A stretch of DNA of 64,000 nt from Bifidobacterium aerophilum (GCF_010667685.1 NZ_WHZW01000017.1:1-64000); one strand, 5' to 3'. Positions 9,107-18,157 are shown, numbered from the stretch's first letter. Notes: generated from the sequence alone by a model not told the origin. Made by a program: numbers and translations.

Positions 9107-10108
9107 CGCCGGTGCGGTAGTCGTACGGAACATAAGTTGGACAGGTAAGACCTCATGCTTTGTCTCGACATCATTGCCCTCAAGCAACGAGATGATTCGT
9201 TTGGCGGCGATTGCACCCATTGTGCGCGGTTGTTGACGAACGGTCGTGAGGCCTATTTGGCGGGCGTAATAGGTGTCATCGAATCCCGTGACCGATATAT
9301 CACGCGGAACCTCATAGCCGTATTGTTGCAGCTTGAAGATGAGAGGAACGGCCAGAGAATCTTGCTGACAGCATATGGCAGTGGGCATATCGGGAAGCGT
9401 GAGCAGTTGCGTCAGGGCTTGGTCGACTCGACTGTCGTCTTCTACCACATCGAGCACCAAAGGCGCAATGCCATTGTCGCGGCATTCGTCAAGGAATCCC
9501 TGGGCTCTTTGGCTGGCGCTGAATTTTAAGGAGGAGTCACTGTCGTGCTTCACTCTGAAGAAGGTTATTCTCCGGTGACCAAGCGATATGAGATGCCGTA
9601 CCACCAACCTCATTGCCTGCTTGTCATCGATGGCTATCGACAGCGTAAAAGCGTCTGCCGGGAGTGCGTTGATACCGATCAGTGGAATGCCAGTGCTGCG
9701 CAGACGTTCTGCCTCGCCGAGATCTATGTTGAAAGACGGCACGATAACCGCATCGGCATTGCGTCTGACCGGCAAGGTGGAAAAGAAACTACGCCGATCA
9801 TTTTGCGACGCAATGGGATACACCGACAGGTCGTATCCAGCGGGATGGAATACGGAATCGAGGCCCTCGAATATCCGTGAATTAAACCAGGAGGCAAACT
9901 GATCATTCAACAACAAGGCAATGCGAAAAGATTGTCCGGTTTGAAAAATGGTCGCTGAACGTGATATGGAAAAATTCAGTTCTTCGGCAACGGCAAGTAC
10001 TTTGTCTCGAGTTTTCTTGGCGACAAGTTCGGGATGCCGGAAAGTGCGGGATACGGTGGCTATGGAGACATTCGCCTGCTGAGCGACATCGTTGATGTTG
10101 GTCTGCAC
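9086..10108 (-). CDS. LacI-family transcriptional regulator
   Basis: A 340-aa repressor with an N-terminal helix-turn-helix (INDVAQQANVSIATVSRTF) and a sugar-binding-like effector domain. I place the start at a GTG at 10108 because AGGAGG lies four bases before it on the minus strand; an in-frame ATG 36 bases upstream has no ribosome binding site. It is divergent from the GH31 gene and convergent with the binding-protein gene, so it is the likely local regulator of both. It is paralogous to the regulator at 3384-4400. Its own upstream region contains two palindromes (10144-10163 and 10183-10198). Confidence 0.9.
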   Translation of the reverse strand: MQTNINDVAQQANVSIATVSRTFRHPELVAKKTRDKVLAVAEELNFSISRSATIFQTGQSFRIALLLNDQFASWFNSRIFEGLDSVFHPAGYDLSVYPIASQNDRRSFFSTLPVRRNADAVIVPSFNIDLGEAERLRSTGIPLIGINALPADAFTLSIAIDDKQAMRLVVRHLISLGHRRITFFRVKHDSDSSLKFSASQRAQGFLDECRDNGIAPLVLDVVEDDSRVDQALTQLLTLPDMPTAICCQQDSLAVPLIFKLQQYGYEVPRDISVTGFDDTYYARQIGLTTVRQQPRTMGAIAAKRIISLLEGNDVETKHEVLPVQLMFRTTTAPARRLADD

Positions 10109-10143
10109 ATGTCCTCCTGTGGTCGTATGCCGCAACATTTTCA

Positions 10144-10163
10144 TAAAAACATATGTGTTTTCA
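10144..10163. promoter_or_regulatory. Candidate operator between LacI and GH31 genes
   Basis: The near-palindrome AAAACATATGTGTTTT (10146-10161) sits between two TTTTCAT words. The half-sites resemble those of the TGAAAAC...TTTCA operators. Confidence 0.45.
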
Positions 10164-10182
10164 TATTTGTCGAGACCTTGGA

Positions 10183-10198
10183 CGTATCGCTCGATACG
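10183..10198. promoter_or_regulatory. Palindrome upstream of GH31
   Basis: CGTATCG-CT-CGATACG, a perfect 7-base inverted repeat with a 2-base spacer, 64 bases before the GH31 start. It could be a second operator; no factor is assigned. Confidence 0.4.
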
Positions 10199-10261
10199 AC
10201 GAAAATGCCGTCGTAGCAGGCGATACCATTGGATGAGGTCGGATCGTCAAAGGAGATGATA

Positions 10262-12364
10262 ATGGTTCTTTCATCATTTTCAGTGGATGGCAGCGCGCTG
10301 ATCTGGAATGGCGATGGTGAGATACTGCGTCTCGATCCTTGGGGAGTGAATTCCGTAAGAGTGAGGGCTTCGAAGAACAACTCTGTCGAGGACGTTCAAT
10401 GGGGACTGTTGCCTCTTGCGAAGATTCCTAGCGAAGCCAGCGCGACGATCACGATAGCTGCAGATGGAGCAAGCGCCGAAATGATTGTCGGTGAACTTAC
10501 TGTGAAGTGCGAGGCCACCGAGTACGAGAATAGCTGCGCCGGATGTGTGGACTCCCGTTGCTCGTTGAGTTTTTGGAATGCGCGAGGAAAACTGCTTTTG
10601 AAGGAGATCTCTGCTGGTGGATCGTTGAAACTCCATGCTCGTTCATATTTGCCGATCAGCGGGAATTCATTCGGCATCACAGCTTCGTTTAAGTCCCCTT
10701 CCGAGGAACATCTCTATGGTATGGGCGAATACCAGCAGGATTGCATAGATCTTAAAGGCTGTACGTTCGAACTTGCTCACCGTAATTCTCAGGCATCCAT
10801 CCCATTCGTTGTATCCTCTGCCGGGTACGGGTTCTTATGGAATAATCCGGCAGTCGGATCGGCGTGCTTTGCAAAGAACCGAACTGAATGGCGCGCCCAA
10901 TCTGCAACTCAACTTGACTATTGGGTTACCGCGGGGAATACGCCGCGACAGATTGAAAGTCAGTATGCCAACGTGACCGGTTATGCTCCGGTTATGCCTG
11001 AATGGGGACTGGGATTCTGGCAGTGCAAGCTGAGGTATTGGAATCAGGAACAACTGCTTGAGGTTGCAAGAGGATTCCGACAGCGGAGTATCCCTCTTGA
11101 CGTGATCGTCGTAGACTTCTTCCATTGGCCGCATCTTGGCGATTTTTGCTTCGATAAGGAATTCTGGCCTGATCCTAAAGCAATGTGTGATGAATTGCAT
11201 GAGATGGGGATCAAGGTGATGGTGTCCGTATGGCCGCAGGTTGCCCTGAAGTCCTCCAATTATGCATATATGCGTGCCAATAATTTGCTGGTCCGAGCTG
11301 AACAGGGCATAGACGTTAATGTCATGTTTGAAGAGCCCAGCCAGTCATTCGATGCAACCAATCCGGATGCCCGAAAATTCGTATGGGACCAGTGCCGGCG
11401 CAATTATACGGATTATGGTGTGGATGCTTTTTGGCTGGATGAAGCCGAACCTGAATATGGAACATACGATTTTTCCAATTACAGATATTGGGCTGGGGCC
11501 AATCAGCAAATTGGGAACATATACCCGGTTGAATATAACAAAGCATTTTATGAGGGGCAACTGGAGATAGGTCGCCACGATAATATAGTCAACCTTACTC
11601 GCTGCGCATGGGTGGGAGCGCAGCGTTACGGTGCCTTGGTGTGGTCAGGCGATGTCGCTTCCACGTTTGAAGCGTTTAAGGCGCAGATCACCTGTGCGAT
11701 CCATATGGGCATGTCTGGAATACCTTGGTTCACGACTGATTTGGGTGGTTTCCATGATGGAGAGATCAATGATCCTTCATTCCGAGAATTGCTGATGAGA
11801 TGGTGTGCTTTCTCTTGTTTCTCTCCTGTCATGCGTAATCATGGAAATCGTAGTTTGTCACAGCCTGATGGTGCTGAGAAAGAAATTATTCGTTCGCGGG
11901 ATGGGCGAGTGATGTCTCCCTCAGGTGCTGATAACGAACCATGGAGTTATGGGACGGAAGTGGAGAAGGTATTCAGAAAGTATATAAGCATCAGGGAGTC
12001 ATTGCGTCCGTATTTGCGAGAAATTTTTAATGAGGCGCATCATGACGGGCATCCTTTGATGAGAGGACTGTTCTACGAATTCCCGAATGATGCCAAGGCT
12101 TTCTGTATCAGCGACGAATATATGTTCGGGCCGGATTTCCTCGTTGCGCCGATAGTCAAGGAGGGCGCGACTGCCCGTACCGTATATCTTCCCGGAGATG
12201 ACAGTACTCAATGGGTTGATGTCAATAGTGGTGAAAGCTATTCGGGTGGACGTACGGTAGCTGTAGACGCACCTGTTGATGTAATCCCGCTATTCGCTAG
12301 GAATGGTAAAGACCATGGGTTGCGGAATGTGATTAGCGCGTTTGCCGATTCCCGCCGTCATTAA
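10262..12364 (+). CDS. GH31 alpha-glucosidase/alpha-xylosidase
   Basis: A 700-aa cytoplasmic family-31 glycoside hydrolase with no signal peptide. Order: N-terminal beta-sandwich (galactose-mutarotase-like), then a TIM barrel starting near YAPVMPEWGLGFWQCKLRYW, with the nucleophile motif GVDAFWLDEAEPEYG (D393), then C-terminal beta domains. The WLDEAEPE form is closer to alpha-xylosidases than to classical alpha-glucosidases, so xyloside specificity is a real option. The start at 10262 is chosen because AAAGGAG lies six bases upstream; two earlier in-frame ATGs are less well placed. It is AT-rich like the binding-protein and LacI genes beside it, forming one acquired-looking sugar module. Confidence 0.92.
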   Translation: MVLSSFSVDGSALIWNGDGEILRLDPWGVNSVRVRASKNNSVEDVQWGLLPLAKIPSEASATITIAADGASAEMIVGELTVKCEATEYENSCAGCVDSRCSLSFWNARGKLLLKEISAGGSLKLHARSYLPISGNSFGITASFKSPSEEHLYGMGEYQQDCIDLKGCTFELAHRNSQASIPFVVSSAGYGFLWNNPAVGSACFAKNRTEWRAQSATQLDYWVTAGNTPRQIESQYANVTGYAPVMPEWGLGFWQCKLRYWNQEQLLEVARGFRQRSIPLDVIVVDFFHWPHLGDFCFDKEFWPDPKAMCDELHEMGIKVMVSVWPQVALKSSNYAYMRANNLLVRAEQGIDVNVMFEEPSQSFDATNPDARKFVWDQCRRNYTDYGVDAFWLDEAEPEYGTYDFSNYRYWAGANQQIGNIYPVEYNKAFYEGQLEIGRHDNIVNLTRCAWVGAQRYGALVWSGDVASTFEAFKAQITCAIHMGMSGIPWFTTDLGGFHDGEINDPSFRELLMRWCAFSCFSPVMRNHGNRSLSQPDGAEKEIIRSRDGRVMSPSGADNEPWSYGTEVEKVFRKYISIRESLRPYLREIFNEAHHDGHPLMRGLFYEFPNDAKAFCISDEYMFGPDFLVAPIVKEGATARTVYLPGDDSTQWVDVNSGESYSGGRTVAVDAPVDVIPLFARNGKDHGLRNVISAFADSRRH

Positions 12365-12365
12365 T

Positions 12366-12403
12366 CAAACGCTTGGGGCGGCATGCGTTGCCCCAAGCGT
12401 TTG
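12366..12403 (+). terminator. Hairpin after GH31
   Basis: A perfect 14-base inverted repeat, CAAACGCTTGGGGC / GCCCCAAGCGTTTG, with a 10-base loop directly after the GH31 stop. There is no T run, so it may stabilise the mRNA end rather than terminate. Confidence 0.6.
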
Positions 12404-12433
12404 CTCCGTTGTGCTGACTCTGGCGTGCAGAAC

Positions 12434-12494
12434 GGTGTGGCTACCCCCTCTCAGTCGGCTTTGCCGGCAGCTCTCCCCGACAAGGGGGAGAGGG
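12434..12494. repeat. Dispersed intergenic repeat (CCCCCTCAGTC family), copy 1
   Basis: GTGTGGCTACCCCCTCTCAGTCGGCTTTGCCGGCAGCTCTCCCCGA followed by CAAGGGGGAGAGGG. It folds as nested hairpins (CGGC-TTT-GCCG within CCCCCT...AGGGGG). Similar copies occur at 13277, 38621 and 44931. Confidence 0.8.
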
Positions 12495-12534
12495 ATGGCG
12501 AGAACAGTGGGGTGGCGTCGGCCCCGTGGCGCGG

Positions 12535-12852
12535 TTACTGGATTCGTCGTGCGGCTTCCTTGTATACGGCGTTGTCGTCGCGTATGGAAACGACGACAAC
12601 GATCATCGCGTGTTCCGTGCGTTCCAGACGGTAGACGGCGCGCAGGCCGTCGCCCTTGAGCTTGACCTTCAGGTATCCGGTGAGATTGCCGTCCCTCTTG
12701 TGGCCGAGCGGCTTGCCGTACCCGCCTTCGGTGAAAGGCAGCGGGTTCTCCGCAACCTTCTTCAGTATGGAGTAGACGTGGCTTTTCGCGGGTTCTCGCA
12801 AACGGCTCACGTCCTTGGCTGCTTCCTTGGTGAATTCGATGCGCCACGCCAT
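12535..12852 (-). CDS. RelE/ParE-family toxin
   Basis: A 105-aa type II toxin. The RelE pattern is clear: WRIEFTKEAAKDVSRLREP at the N-terminus, GYGKPLGHKRDGNLTGYLKVKLKGDGLRAVYRLE in the middle, and a basic C-terminus (YKEAARRIQ). Such toxins cleave mRNA on the ribosome. Its ATG follows directly on the stop codon of the upstream antitoxin gene, so the two are translated together. Confidence 0.9.
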   Translation of the reverse strand: MAWRIEFTKEAAKDVSRLREPAKSHVYSILKKVAENPLPFTEGGYGKPLGHKRDGNLTGYLKVKLKGDGLRAVYRLERTEHAMIVVVVSIRDDNAVYKEAARRIQ

Positions 12853-13161
12853 TTATTCGAACTCCGGCTCGAACCCGTCGTCAACCGGCTGATAGTCCTT
12901 GCCGAACACGTCGTCCATGTTCTTGCGCTCGCCGTCGTCATGCTTCATGCGTTCGACGGCTTCGAGATAGAGAGCGAAGTTTTCCTCGGCCTCCGTGTAT
13001 CGCCTGTAGTCGTCCGGTGTGATGACCACGGCCGCGGGCTTGTTGTTGCGCATGACCACGACCGGATTGCCGTCGGTCACGCGGCCAAGCGTGCGGCTTA
13101 CGCCACCGTGACTCAGTTCGGATACGGACACGAGGTTATCCAATGATATGGTTCCCGGCAT
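12853..13161 (-). CDS. Phd/YefM-family antitoxin
   Basis: A 102-aa antitoxin with the Phd/YefM fold (SLDNLVSVSELSHGGVSRTLGRVTDGNPVVVMRNNKPAAVVITPDDYRRY) and an acidic C-terminal tail that should neutralise the adjacent RelE-like toxin. The start at 13161 is taken because AAAGGA precedes it; an upstream in-frame ATG (13248) would translate through the operator region. Confidence 0.88.
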   Translation of the reverse strand: MPGTISLDNLVSVSELSHGGVSRTLGRVTDGNPVVVMRNNKPAAVVITPDDYRRYTEAEENFALYLEAVERMKHDDGERKNMDDVFGKDYQPVDDGFEPEFE

Positions 13162-13194
13162 GATGTCGCCCGTCCTTTCTCGATCAATGTGATT

Positions 13195-13234
13195 CATATT
13201 ATGATCACGATTATCATCACGATAATAATACGAC
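13195..13234. promoter_or_regulatory. Autoregulatory operator of the RelE/Phd pair
   Basis: An AT-rich island in GC-rich DNA with two direct repeats ATCACGAT(T/A)AT and outer inverted arms TATTAT/ATAATA, placed at the promoter of the antitoxin gene. This is what Phd/YefM dimers bind in other systems. Confidence 0.6.
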
Positions 13235-13276
13235 ATGCCGTTGGCCAAGGATTCCTCCGCTATGTGCGTGAGCGGC

Positions 13277-13335
13277 GTGTGGCTACCCCCTCAGTCGGCT
13301 TCGCCGACAGCTCCCCCTGACAAGGGGGAGCGGGG
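13277..13335. repeat. Dispersed intergenic repeat (CCCCCTCAGTC family), copy 2
   Basis: GTGTGGCTACCCCCTCAGTCGGCTTCGCCGACAGCTCCCCCTGA followed by CAAGGGGGAGCGGGG: the cleanest copy in the window, about 840 bases from copy 1. The stem GTCGGC-TTC-GCCGAC sits inside GGGGGAGCTG-type complementary arms. Confidence 0.85.
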
Positions 13336-13420
13336 AAGGAGGCGGAGCTGGGAAGGAGGCGAGAGGGGAGCGGGGGAGATGGAGCAGGGAAAGGAGTCCG
13401 GCGACAAAACGACATCGCGA

Positions 13421-13442
13421 GTTCAGCTGGGGTTCGTTTCGT
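13421..13442 (+). promoter_or_regulatory. Candidate PHO box upstream of alkaline phosphatase
   Basis: Two adjacent 11-base units, GTTCAGCTGGG and GTTCGTTTCGT, match the tandem GTTCA-type layout of actinobacterial PhoP sites. They lie about 170 bases before the phosphatase start. No PhoPR genes are in the window. Confidence 0.45.
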
Positions 13443-13608
13443 CGTCGACGCGGCGTTGGATTGCGGGGCTAGCGTCGAGCGTGGAACTACCGGTATGGGG
13501 GTTCTCCAACGGAACCGGATGGGGCATGTTCGATTTCGGGGGAAGGTCCAGGGGAGCGCGGTGCGTAGCGAGAACGCGGGCGTCGCGCCATGAATGGAAG
13601 AAGAAACA

Positions 13609-15753
13609 ATGGATACCAAGAAGGTCCTCAAGGGCGCGATCGCCGCGCTGACTTCCGTGGCCGCGCTCGGCGCACTGACCGCGCCGGCGTTCGCGACCGA
13701 AGGCAAGGGCGTCGAAGAGCTGTCCCGGCACGGCGGCGCGCAGCGCATCGCCGGCGTGTACGGCAACACCAAGGCCACTAACGTCATCCTGTTCATCGGC
13801 GATGGCATGGGCGACTCCGAAATCACCGTCGCCCGCAACTACCTGCACGGCGTCAACGGCACGTTCGACGGCCTCGACAAGATCGGTCAGGCCGGTTCGG
13901 CCCCCGAAACCGGCGTCGGCCAGTACACCACCTTCTCGCTGGGCAACAACTCCGGCGACTCCCTGATGGCCAAGGACAAGAACGGCCAACTCACCGGCAA
14001 CAAGACCGCCGGCGTGATCACCCCCGTCACCGACTCCTCCGCCTCCGGCTCCGGCTGGGCGACCGGCACCAAGACCTACAACAACGCGGTCGACGTCGAC
14101 GTCAAGGGCAACCCGCAGCTCAACCTCATCGAGCTCGCCAAGGCCGCCGGCAAGGCCACCGGCAACGTGACCACCGCCGAAATCCAGGACGCCACCCCGG
14201 CCGTCCTCGAATCGCACTCCACCGAGCGCGCCTGCTACGGCCCGCAGGGCAAGTGGGACGGCTCCGACAAGAACGGCGACGGCAAGGTCGACCTCGAGGA
14301 CGCCAAGCTCGCCGGCATCGGCAGCTGCCTCGCCGACCAGCTCAAGGCCAACGGAGGCATCGGCTCCATCTCCGAGCAGCTGCTCGACACCCGCGCCGAC
14401 GTGACCATCGGCGGCGGCTCCAAGTACTTCAACCAGCTCGACCAGAACGGCAAGACCCTGTGGGACGACGCGGCCGCCCGCGGCTTCCAGACCGTCAAGT
14501 CCGGTGACATCGACGGCTTCAAGGCCCTGAGCGAAGCCAACCAGGACAAGCCGGTGCTCGCCCTGCTCGGCGACGGCAACCTGCCGACCCAGTACAACCC
14601 GTCCGTCGCCTCCAAGTACAGCGCGGACAAGGACGCGAACCCGACCGTGTGCAGCCCGAACGACAACTGGCTCGGCAAGCGGGGCGCCTCGCTCGCCGAC
14701 TTCACCACCAAGGCCATCGACCTGCTGTCCGCCAACCCGAACGGCGCCAAGAACGGCTACTTCCTGCAGGTCGAAGGCGCGTCCATCGACAAGCAGGACC
14801 ACAACGCCAACGCCTGCGGCCAGATCGGCGAGACCGACGACCTCGACAAGGCCATTTCCGCCGCGCTCGCCAAGGTCGACCTGAACAACACGCTCGTCAT
14901 CGTGACCGCCGACCATGCGCACACCTCGCAGATCGTCGAAGCCCAGCCGTACTACGCGCTGAGCACCGTGCTCAAGAACCGTGACGGCTCCAAGACCGTC
15001 ATCTCCTACGGCACCTCCGACGCCCCGGTCTACCAGGACGCCAACGGCGACCCGATCGACGGCGACGAGTACAAGCAGGGCGACAACGGCGACGCCAACA
15101 CCGCCGAGAAGTTCGCCGGCGCGCAGGGCAACATGAGCCACACCGGCACGCAGCTGCGCATCGCGGCCTCCGGCCCGGGCGCCTCCCGCGTTGACGGCCT
15201 GACCGACCAGACCGACAACTTCTACACCATCGCCAACGCGCTCGGCCTCGCGACCGACACCGACGCCCAGAACCGTCTTTCCGACGGCGCCAAGGTCGAG
15301 GTCAAGAAGGCCGACGACGGCAAGTACTACGCCGAAGCCAACGGCTTCAACGGTGACGCGGTGCTCTCCTACACGCTGACCGACAAGGCCTCCGGCAAGA
15401 CCGTGGCCGAGTCCAACTCCGCTACCCCGGTTTCCGGCGTGCGCGTCGCCACCACGCAGACCACCACGATCGACCTGCCGGCCGACTTCACCCCGGCCGA
15501 AGGCGCGAACTACACGCTGACCGTCACCGGCCGCCAGTCCGGCAAGGCCGTGAACGTCGACTTCGCGGGCGCCAAGGGCACCTCGGACAAGACCCCGGGC
15601 AAGCCCGGCAAGGGCGACCAGACCGTGGCCCAGGGCGAGGTGAAGAAGCCGGCAGCGCCGCTTGGCCAGACCGGTTCCGCCGTGCTCGGCGTGGCGCTGC
15701 TGGTGCTGGCGCTCGGCGCCGGCGCGCTGTGCGTCAAGTTCGCCCGCCGCTGA
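13609..15753 (+). CDS. phoA: Alkaline phosphatase, secreted, cell-wall or membrane anchored
   Basis: A 714-aa PhoA-type alkaline phosphatase that would release phosphate from organic phosphoesters outside the cell. A signal peptide ends at TAPAFATEG. The catalytic features are present: NVILFIGDGMGDSEITVARNY (metal-binding Asp) and VTDSSASGSGWATGTKTYNNAV with the nucleophile Ser at about residue 143, HSTERACYG, ADHAHTSQ and GNMSHTGTQ. Compared with the roughly 450-residue E. coli enzyme it has an extra C-terminal beta domain and a tail of PLGQTG, hydrophobic segment and FARR. This has the layout of a sortase signal but with Gly instead of Pro (LGQTG), so anchoring may be by the membrane segment alone. 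The ATG at 13609 fits the signal peptide; one 15 bases upstream is possible. Confidence 0.93.
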   Translation: MDTKKVLKGAIAALTSVAALGALTAPAFATEGKGVEELSRHGGAQRIAGVYGNTKATNVILFIGDGMGDSEITVARNYLHGVNGTFDGLDKIGQAGSAPETGVGQYTTFSLGNNSGDSLMAKDKNGQLTGNKTAGVITPVTDSSASGSGWATGTKTYNNAVDVDVKGNPQLNLIELAKAAGKATGNVTTAEIQDATPAVLESHSTERACYGPQGKWDGSDKNGDGKVDLEDAKLAGIGSCLADQLKANGGIGSISEQLLDTRADVTIGGGSKYFNQLDQNGKTLWDDAAARGFQTVKSGDIDGFKALSEANQDKPVLALLGDGNLPTQYNPSVASKYSADKDANPTVCSPNDNWLGKRGASLADFTTKAIDLLSANPNGAKNGYFLQVEGASIDKQDHNANACGQIGETDDLDKAISAALAKVDLNNTLVIVTADHAHTSQIVEAQPYYALSTVLKNRDGSKTVISYGTSDAPVYQDANGDPIDGDEYKQGDNGDANTAEKFAGAQGNMSHTGTQLRIAASGPGASRVDGLTDQTDNFYTIANALGLATDTDAQNRLSDGAKVEVKKADDGKYYAEANGFNGDAVLSYTLTDKASGKTVAESNSATPVSGVRVATTQTTTIDLPADFTPAEGANYTLTVTGRQSGKAVNVDFAGAKGTSDKTPGKPGKGDQTVAQGEVKKPAAPLGQTGSAVLGVALLVLALGAGALCVKFARR

Positions 15754-15807
15754 CCATCGTCGGTCCGGCGGTGGCGGTTCCGCCGCTGACGTACCGACAG
15801 CCTGACA

Positions 15808-15859
15808 AACGAAGATTCCCGGGATGGTGCCGTGACCATCCCGGGAATCTTCGTTTTTT
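15808..15859. terminator. Strong bidirectional terminator
   Basis: A perfect 20-base inverted repeat (AACGAAGATTCCCGGGATGG with its complement), a short loop and T/A runs on both sides. It separates the phosphatase from the convergent GntR gene. Confidence 0.93.
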
Positions 15860-15940
15860 CGTATTGTGATGGTGTGGCGTCGGCGTTGCGGCGGTGGTGC
15901 CGATGCGGCGTCGCTGATGTGGTGGTGCCCGTCGGTGCGG

Positions 15941-16804
15941 CTACAGGCTCACGTGCCGCTGGAACGCCATCGGCTTCCTCGCCTTGGCCGTGTTGCTGTA
16001 CAGTTCCAGCTGGAACTCGCACTTCTCGGCGTTCGTGACCGACGACGTGAACTCGTAGATGAGCCCGCTGTCGAGGTTCGAGACGCGCGTGATCCGGTAT
16101 CCCGGCGTCTTCGGCGCGCATTCCAGCAGCTGCGCCTCCGCCTTGTCGATCGCGATGGCCGCGATCGTTTCCGTCGCATGGTACAGGTTCAGCGCGTAGC
16201 GCGTGGACAGTGCCTGGTACAGCGAATCATGCGCGAAATCGCCCTGCTCGACCCCGGCGCACAGGTAATACGGGATGTACGTGTCCTCCAGCAGCACAGG
16301 ATTGCCGTCGGCGCAGCGCAGGCGCTTCAAATGGAAGACCTGCCGCTGGCTGGCCGGCAGCCGCAGGCGCTCGCGAATGACGGCCGGAGCGGGGGAGGGA
16401 ACGTTGCCGGCGGCGCCCGAGCTCGCGTCCGCTTCCGCGTCGAGATCGACGACTTCGTTGACCAGCACGACCGAGCTCGGCTCGGCTCCCAGCTCGCGCA
16501 TGTTCTCGGTGAAGTTGTACAGGCCGCCGATCGTGCGCTTCATTTTCGGACTGGCGACGAACGATCCGCGTCCGCGATGGCGGATCACCAGGCCTTCGTC
16601 GACCAGCTGGTCCATCGCCTGCCGCACGGTGGTGCGGCTGACGTGCAACGCGTCGACCAGCGCGTTTTCGGTGGGCAGCTTGTCTCCCGGCGCGAGCGCG
16701 CCGGAGCGGATCTGCTGGCGCAGCGCCGACGTCATCTGTTCGTACAGCGGCAGCGCGGCGTCCATCGACAATTGCAGACGTTCCACGATCTCGTTCGGTT
16801 CCAT
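15941..16804 (-). CDS. GntR/HutC-family transcriptional regulator
   Basis: A 287-aa regulator. The winged helix is at residues about 20-85 (PLYEQMTSALRQQIRSGALAPGDKLPTENALVDALHVSRTTVRQAMDQLVDEGLVIRHRGRGSFV), followed by a UTRA ligand-binding domain (ETIAAIAIDKAEAQLLECAPKTPGYRITRVS). The start at 16804 follows AAAGGGG. It is divergent from the ROK kinase gene, with a symmetrical AT-rich site between; a closely similar site lies between deoC and the YdcF gene 5.3 kb away. It probably senses a sugar phosphate made by the ROK kinase, as NagR-type members do (inference). Confidence 0.92.
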   Translation of the reverse strand: MEPNEIVERLQLSMDAALPLYEQMTSALRQQIRSGALAPGDKLPTENALVDALHVSRTTVRQAMDQLVDEGLVIRHRGRGSFVASPKMKRTIGGLYNFTENMRELGAEPSSVVLVNEVVDLDAEADASSGAAGNVPSPAPAVIRERLRLPASQRQVFHLKRLRCADGNPVLLEDTYIPYYLCAGVEQGDFAHDSLYQALSTRYALNLYHATETIAAIAIDKAEAQLLECAPKTPGYRITRVSNLDSGLIYEFTSSVTNAEKCEFQLELYSNTAKARKPMAFQRHVSL

Positions 16805-16975
16805 GTCGCCCCTTTCCGTGCGGTCGCCCATACGGCGCGCCCAGTTCGGGCCATGCCGGCGGCGTGCTCGCGATGTCCCATTCCTTCCGCACCTTCCATA
16901 GGTACGAAACGACCCATACAACTACGCGTCGTCCTCCAGTGTAGCGATGCGTGACGCCGGCGTGGTCGAGTTGTT

Positions 16976-17014
16976 TTATTTGCATCAATAGTTATAATCA
17001 TATCATACAAATAA
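16976..17014. promoter_or_regulatory. Likely GntR operator and divergent promoter region
   Basis: Inverted arms TTATTTGCATCA (16976-16987) and TCATACAAATAA (17003-17014) flank TATAAT. The TTTGTATGATA word recurs at 22325. It is the only AT-rich patch in this intergenic region. Confidence 0.6.
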
Positions 17015-17099
17015 CGGAGCGGCATGAAGACGTCGGCGAACATGTGCCGGCCCATTCCGTTTCGTGACATCACGGCAACCATGCAAAGGAGCAGCCATC

Positions 17100-18113
17100 A
17101 TGCACGCACTGGCATTCGACGTGGGCGGCACGAAAATCGCCGCAGGATTGTGCGACGACGAGGACCGCATCATCCACCGCTGGCGCATACCCACGCCGCA
17201 CGATCCCGCGGACATCGACGCGGCCATCGCCGGCATCTACCGCGAAGCGAAGGGCCTGTGCGAATCCGGCGGAACGGTCGGGGCATCCGGCGGAACGGCC
17301 GATTCGGCCGATCGGTCCGGCATCGGCTCGATCGGCATCTCGGCCTGCGGCAACGTCACCTCCGACCGCCGTACCATGAGCTTCGCGCCCAACATCGCCG
17401 CATGGCACGACTATCCGCTGGCTGACACCGTCGAAGCGGCGATCGGCCACGAATGCCCGGTGATGGTCGAAAACGACGCCAACTGCGCCGGATGGGGCGA
17501 ATACGTGCACGGTGCCGGCCGTGGCAGCGCATACATGGTGCTGCTCACCGTAGGCACCGGTCTGGGCGGCGCGATCATCGCCGACGGAAAACTGTACCGG
17601 GGCGCGTTCGGCATGGCCGGCGAACTCGGGCACGTCGCGATGGTCCCGGACGGGGATTTCTGCGGATGCGGCCTGCGCGGCTGCGCGGAACGCTACATTT
17701 CCGGCAACGCGCTCGAACGGTTCGCGCGATCCGCCGTGCGGCGCTATCCGGACCGTGCCGGACGGCTCATGGAACTGTGCGGCGGGAACGTCGACCACCT
17801 GCGCGGCGCGATGATCGCCCAGGCGGTGAAGGAGGGCGACTCGCTGGCGCAATACGCATTCGACAAGATCGGCGAATGGCTCGGACGCGTGATGGCGCAG
17901 GCCAGCGCGGTGCTCGACCCCGAACTGTACGTGATCGGCGGAGGCGTGGTCGAAGTGGGGGATGTCCTGCTTGGCCCGGCGCGCCGCAACTTCGACCGCT
18001 TCCTGGAGGCGGGCGCGCACCGTCCGCACGCGCGGATCGTGGCCGCCGAAGCCGGGCAGGACGCCGGCCTGATCGGGGCCGCGAACCTTTCGCGTCAGGT
18101 GACGGCCGGCTGA
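17100..18113 (+). CDS. ROK-family sugar kinase
   Basis: A 337-aa ATP-dependent hexose kinase of the ROK family. It starts with the phosphate-binding AFDVGGTKIAAGL, has the catalytic VENDANCAGWGEY, the TVGTGLGGAII glycine motif, and the zinc motif CGCGLRGCAE preceded by GHVAM. AAAGGAG precedes the ATG. It has no helix-turn-helix, so it is an enzyme, not a NagC-type repressor. Beside a GH125 mannosidase and a GntR regulator, a mannose or N-acetylhexosamine kinase is most plausible, but glucose or fructose cannot be excluded. Confidence 0.92.
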   Translation: MHALAFDVGGTKIAAGLCDDEDRIIHRWRIPTPHDPADIDAAIAGIYREAKGLCESGGTVGASGGTADSADRSGIGSIGISACGNVTSDRRTMSFAPNIAAWHDYPLADTVEAAIGHECPVMVENDANCAGWGEYVHGAGRGSAYMVLLTVGTGLGGAIIADGKLYRGAFGMAGELGHVAMVPDGDFCGCGLRGCAERYISGNALERFARSAVRRYPDRAGRLMELCGGNVDHLRGAMIAQAVKEGDSLAQYAFDKIGEWLGRVMAQASAVLDPELYVIGGGVVEVGDVLLGPARRNFDRFLEAGAHRPHARIVAAEAGQDAGLIGAANLSRQVTAG

Positions 18114-18157
18114 GTCCGTCCGAGCCGTGGCGTTCCGTTGCCCGGACGCACGCATCG

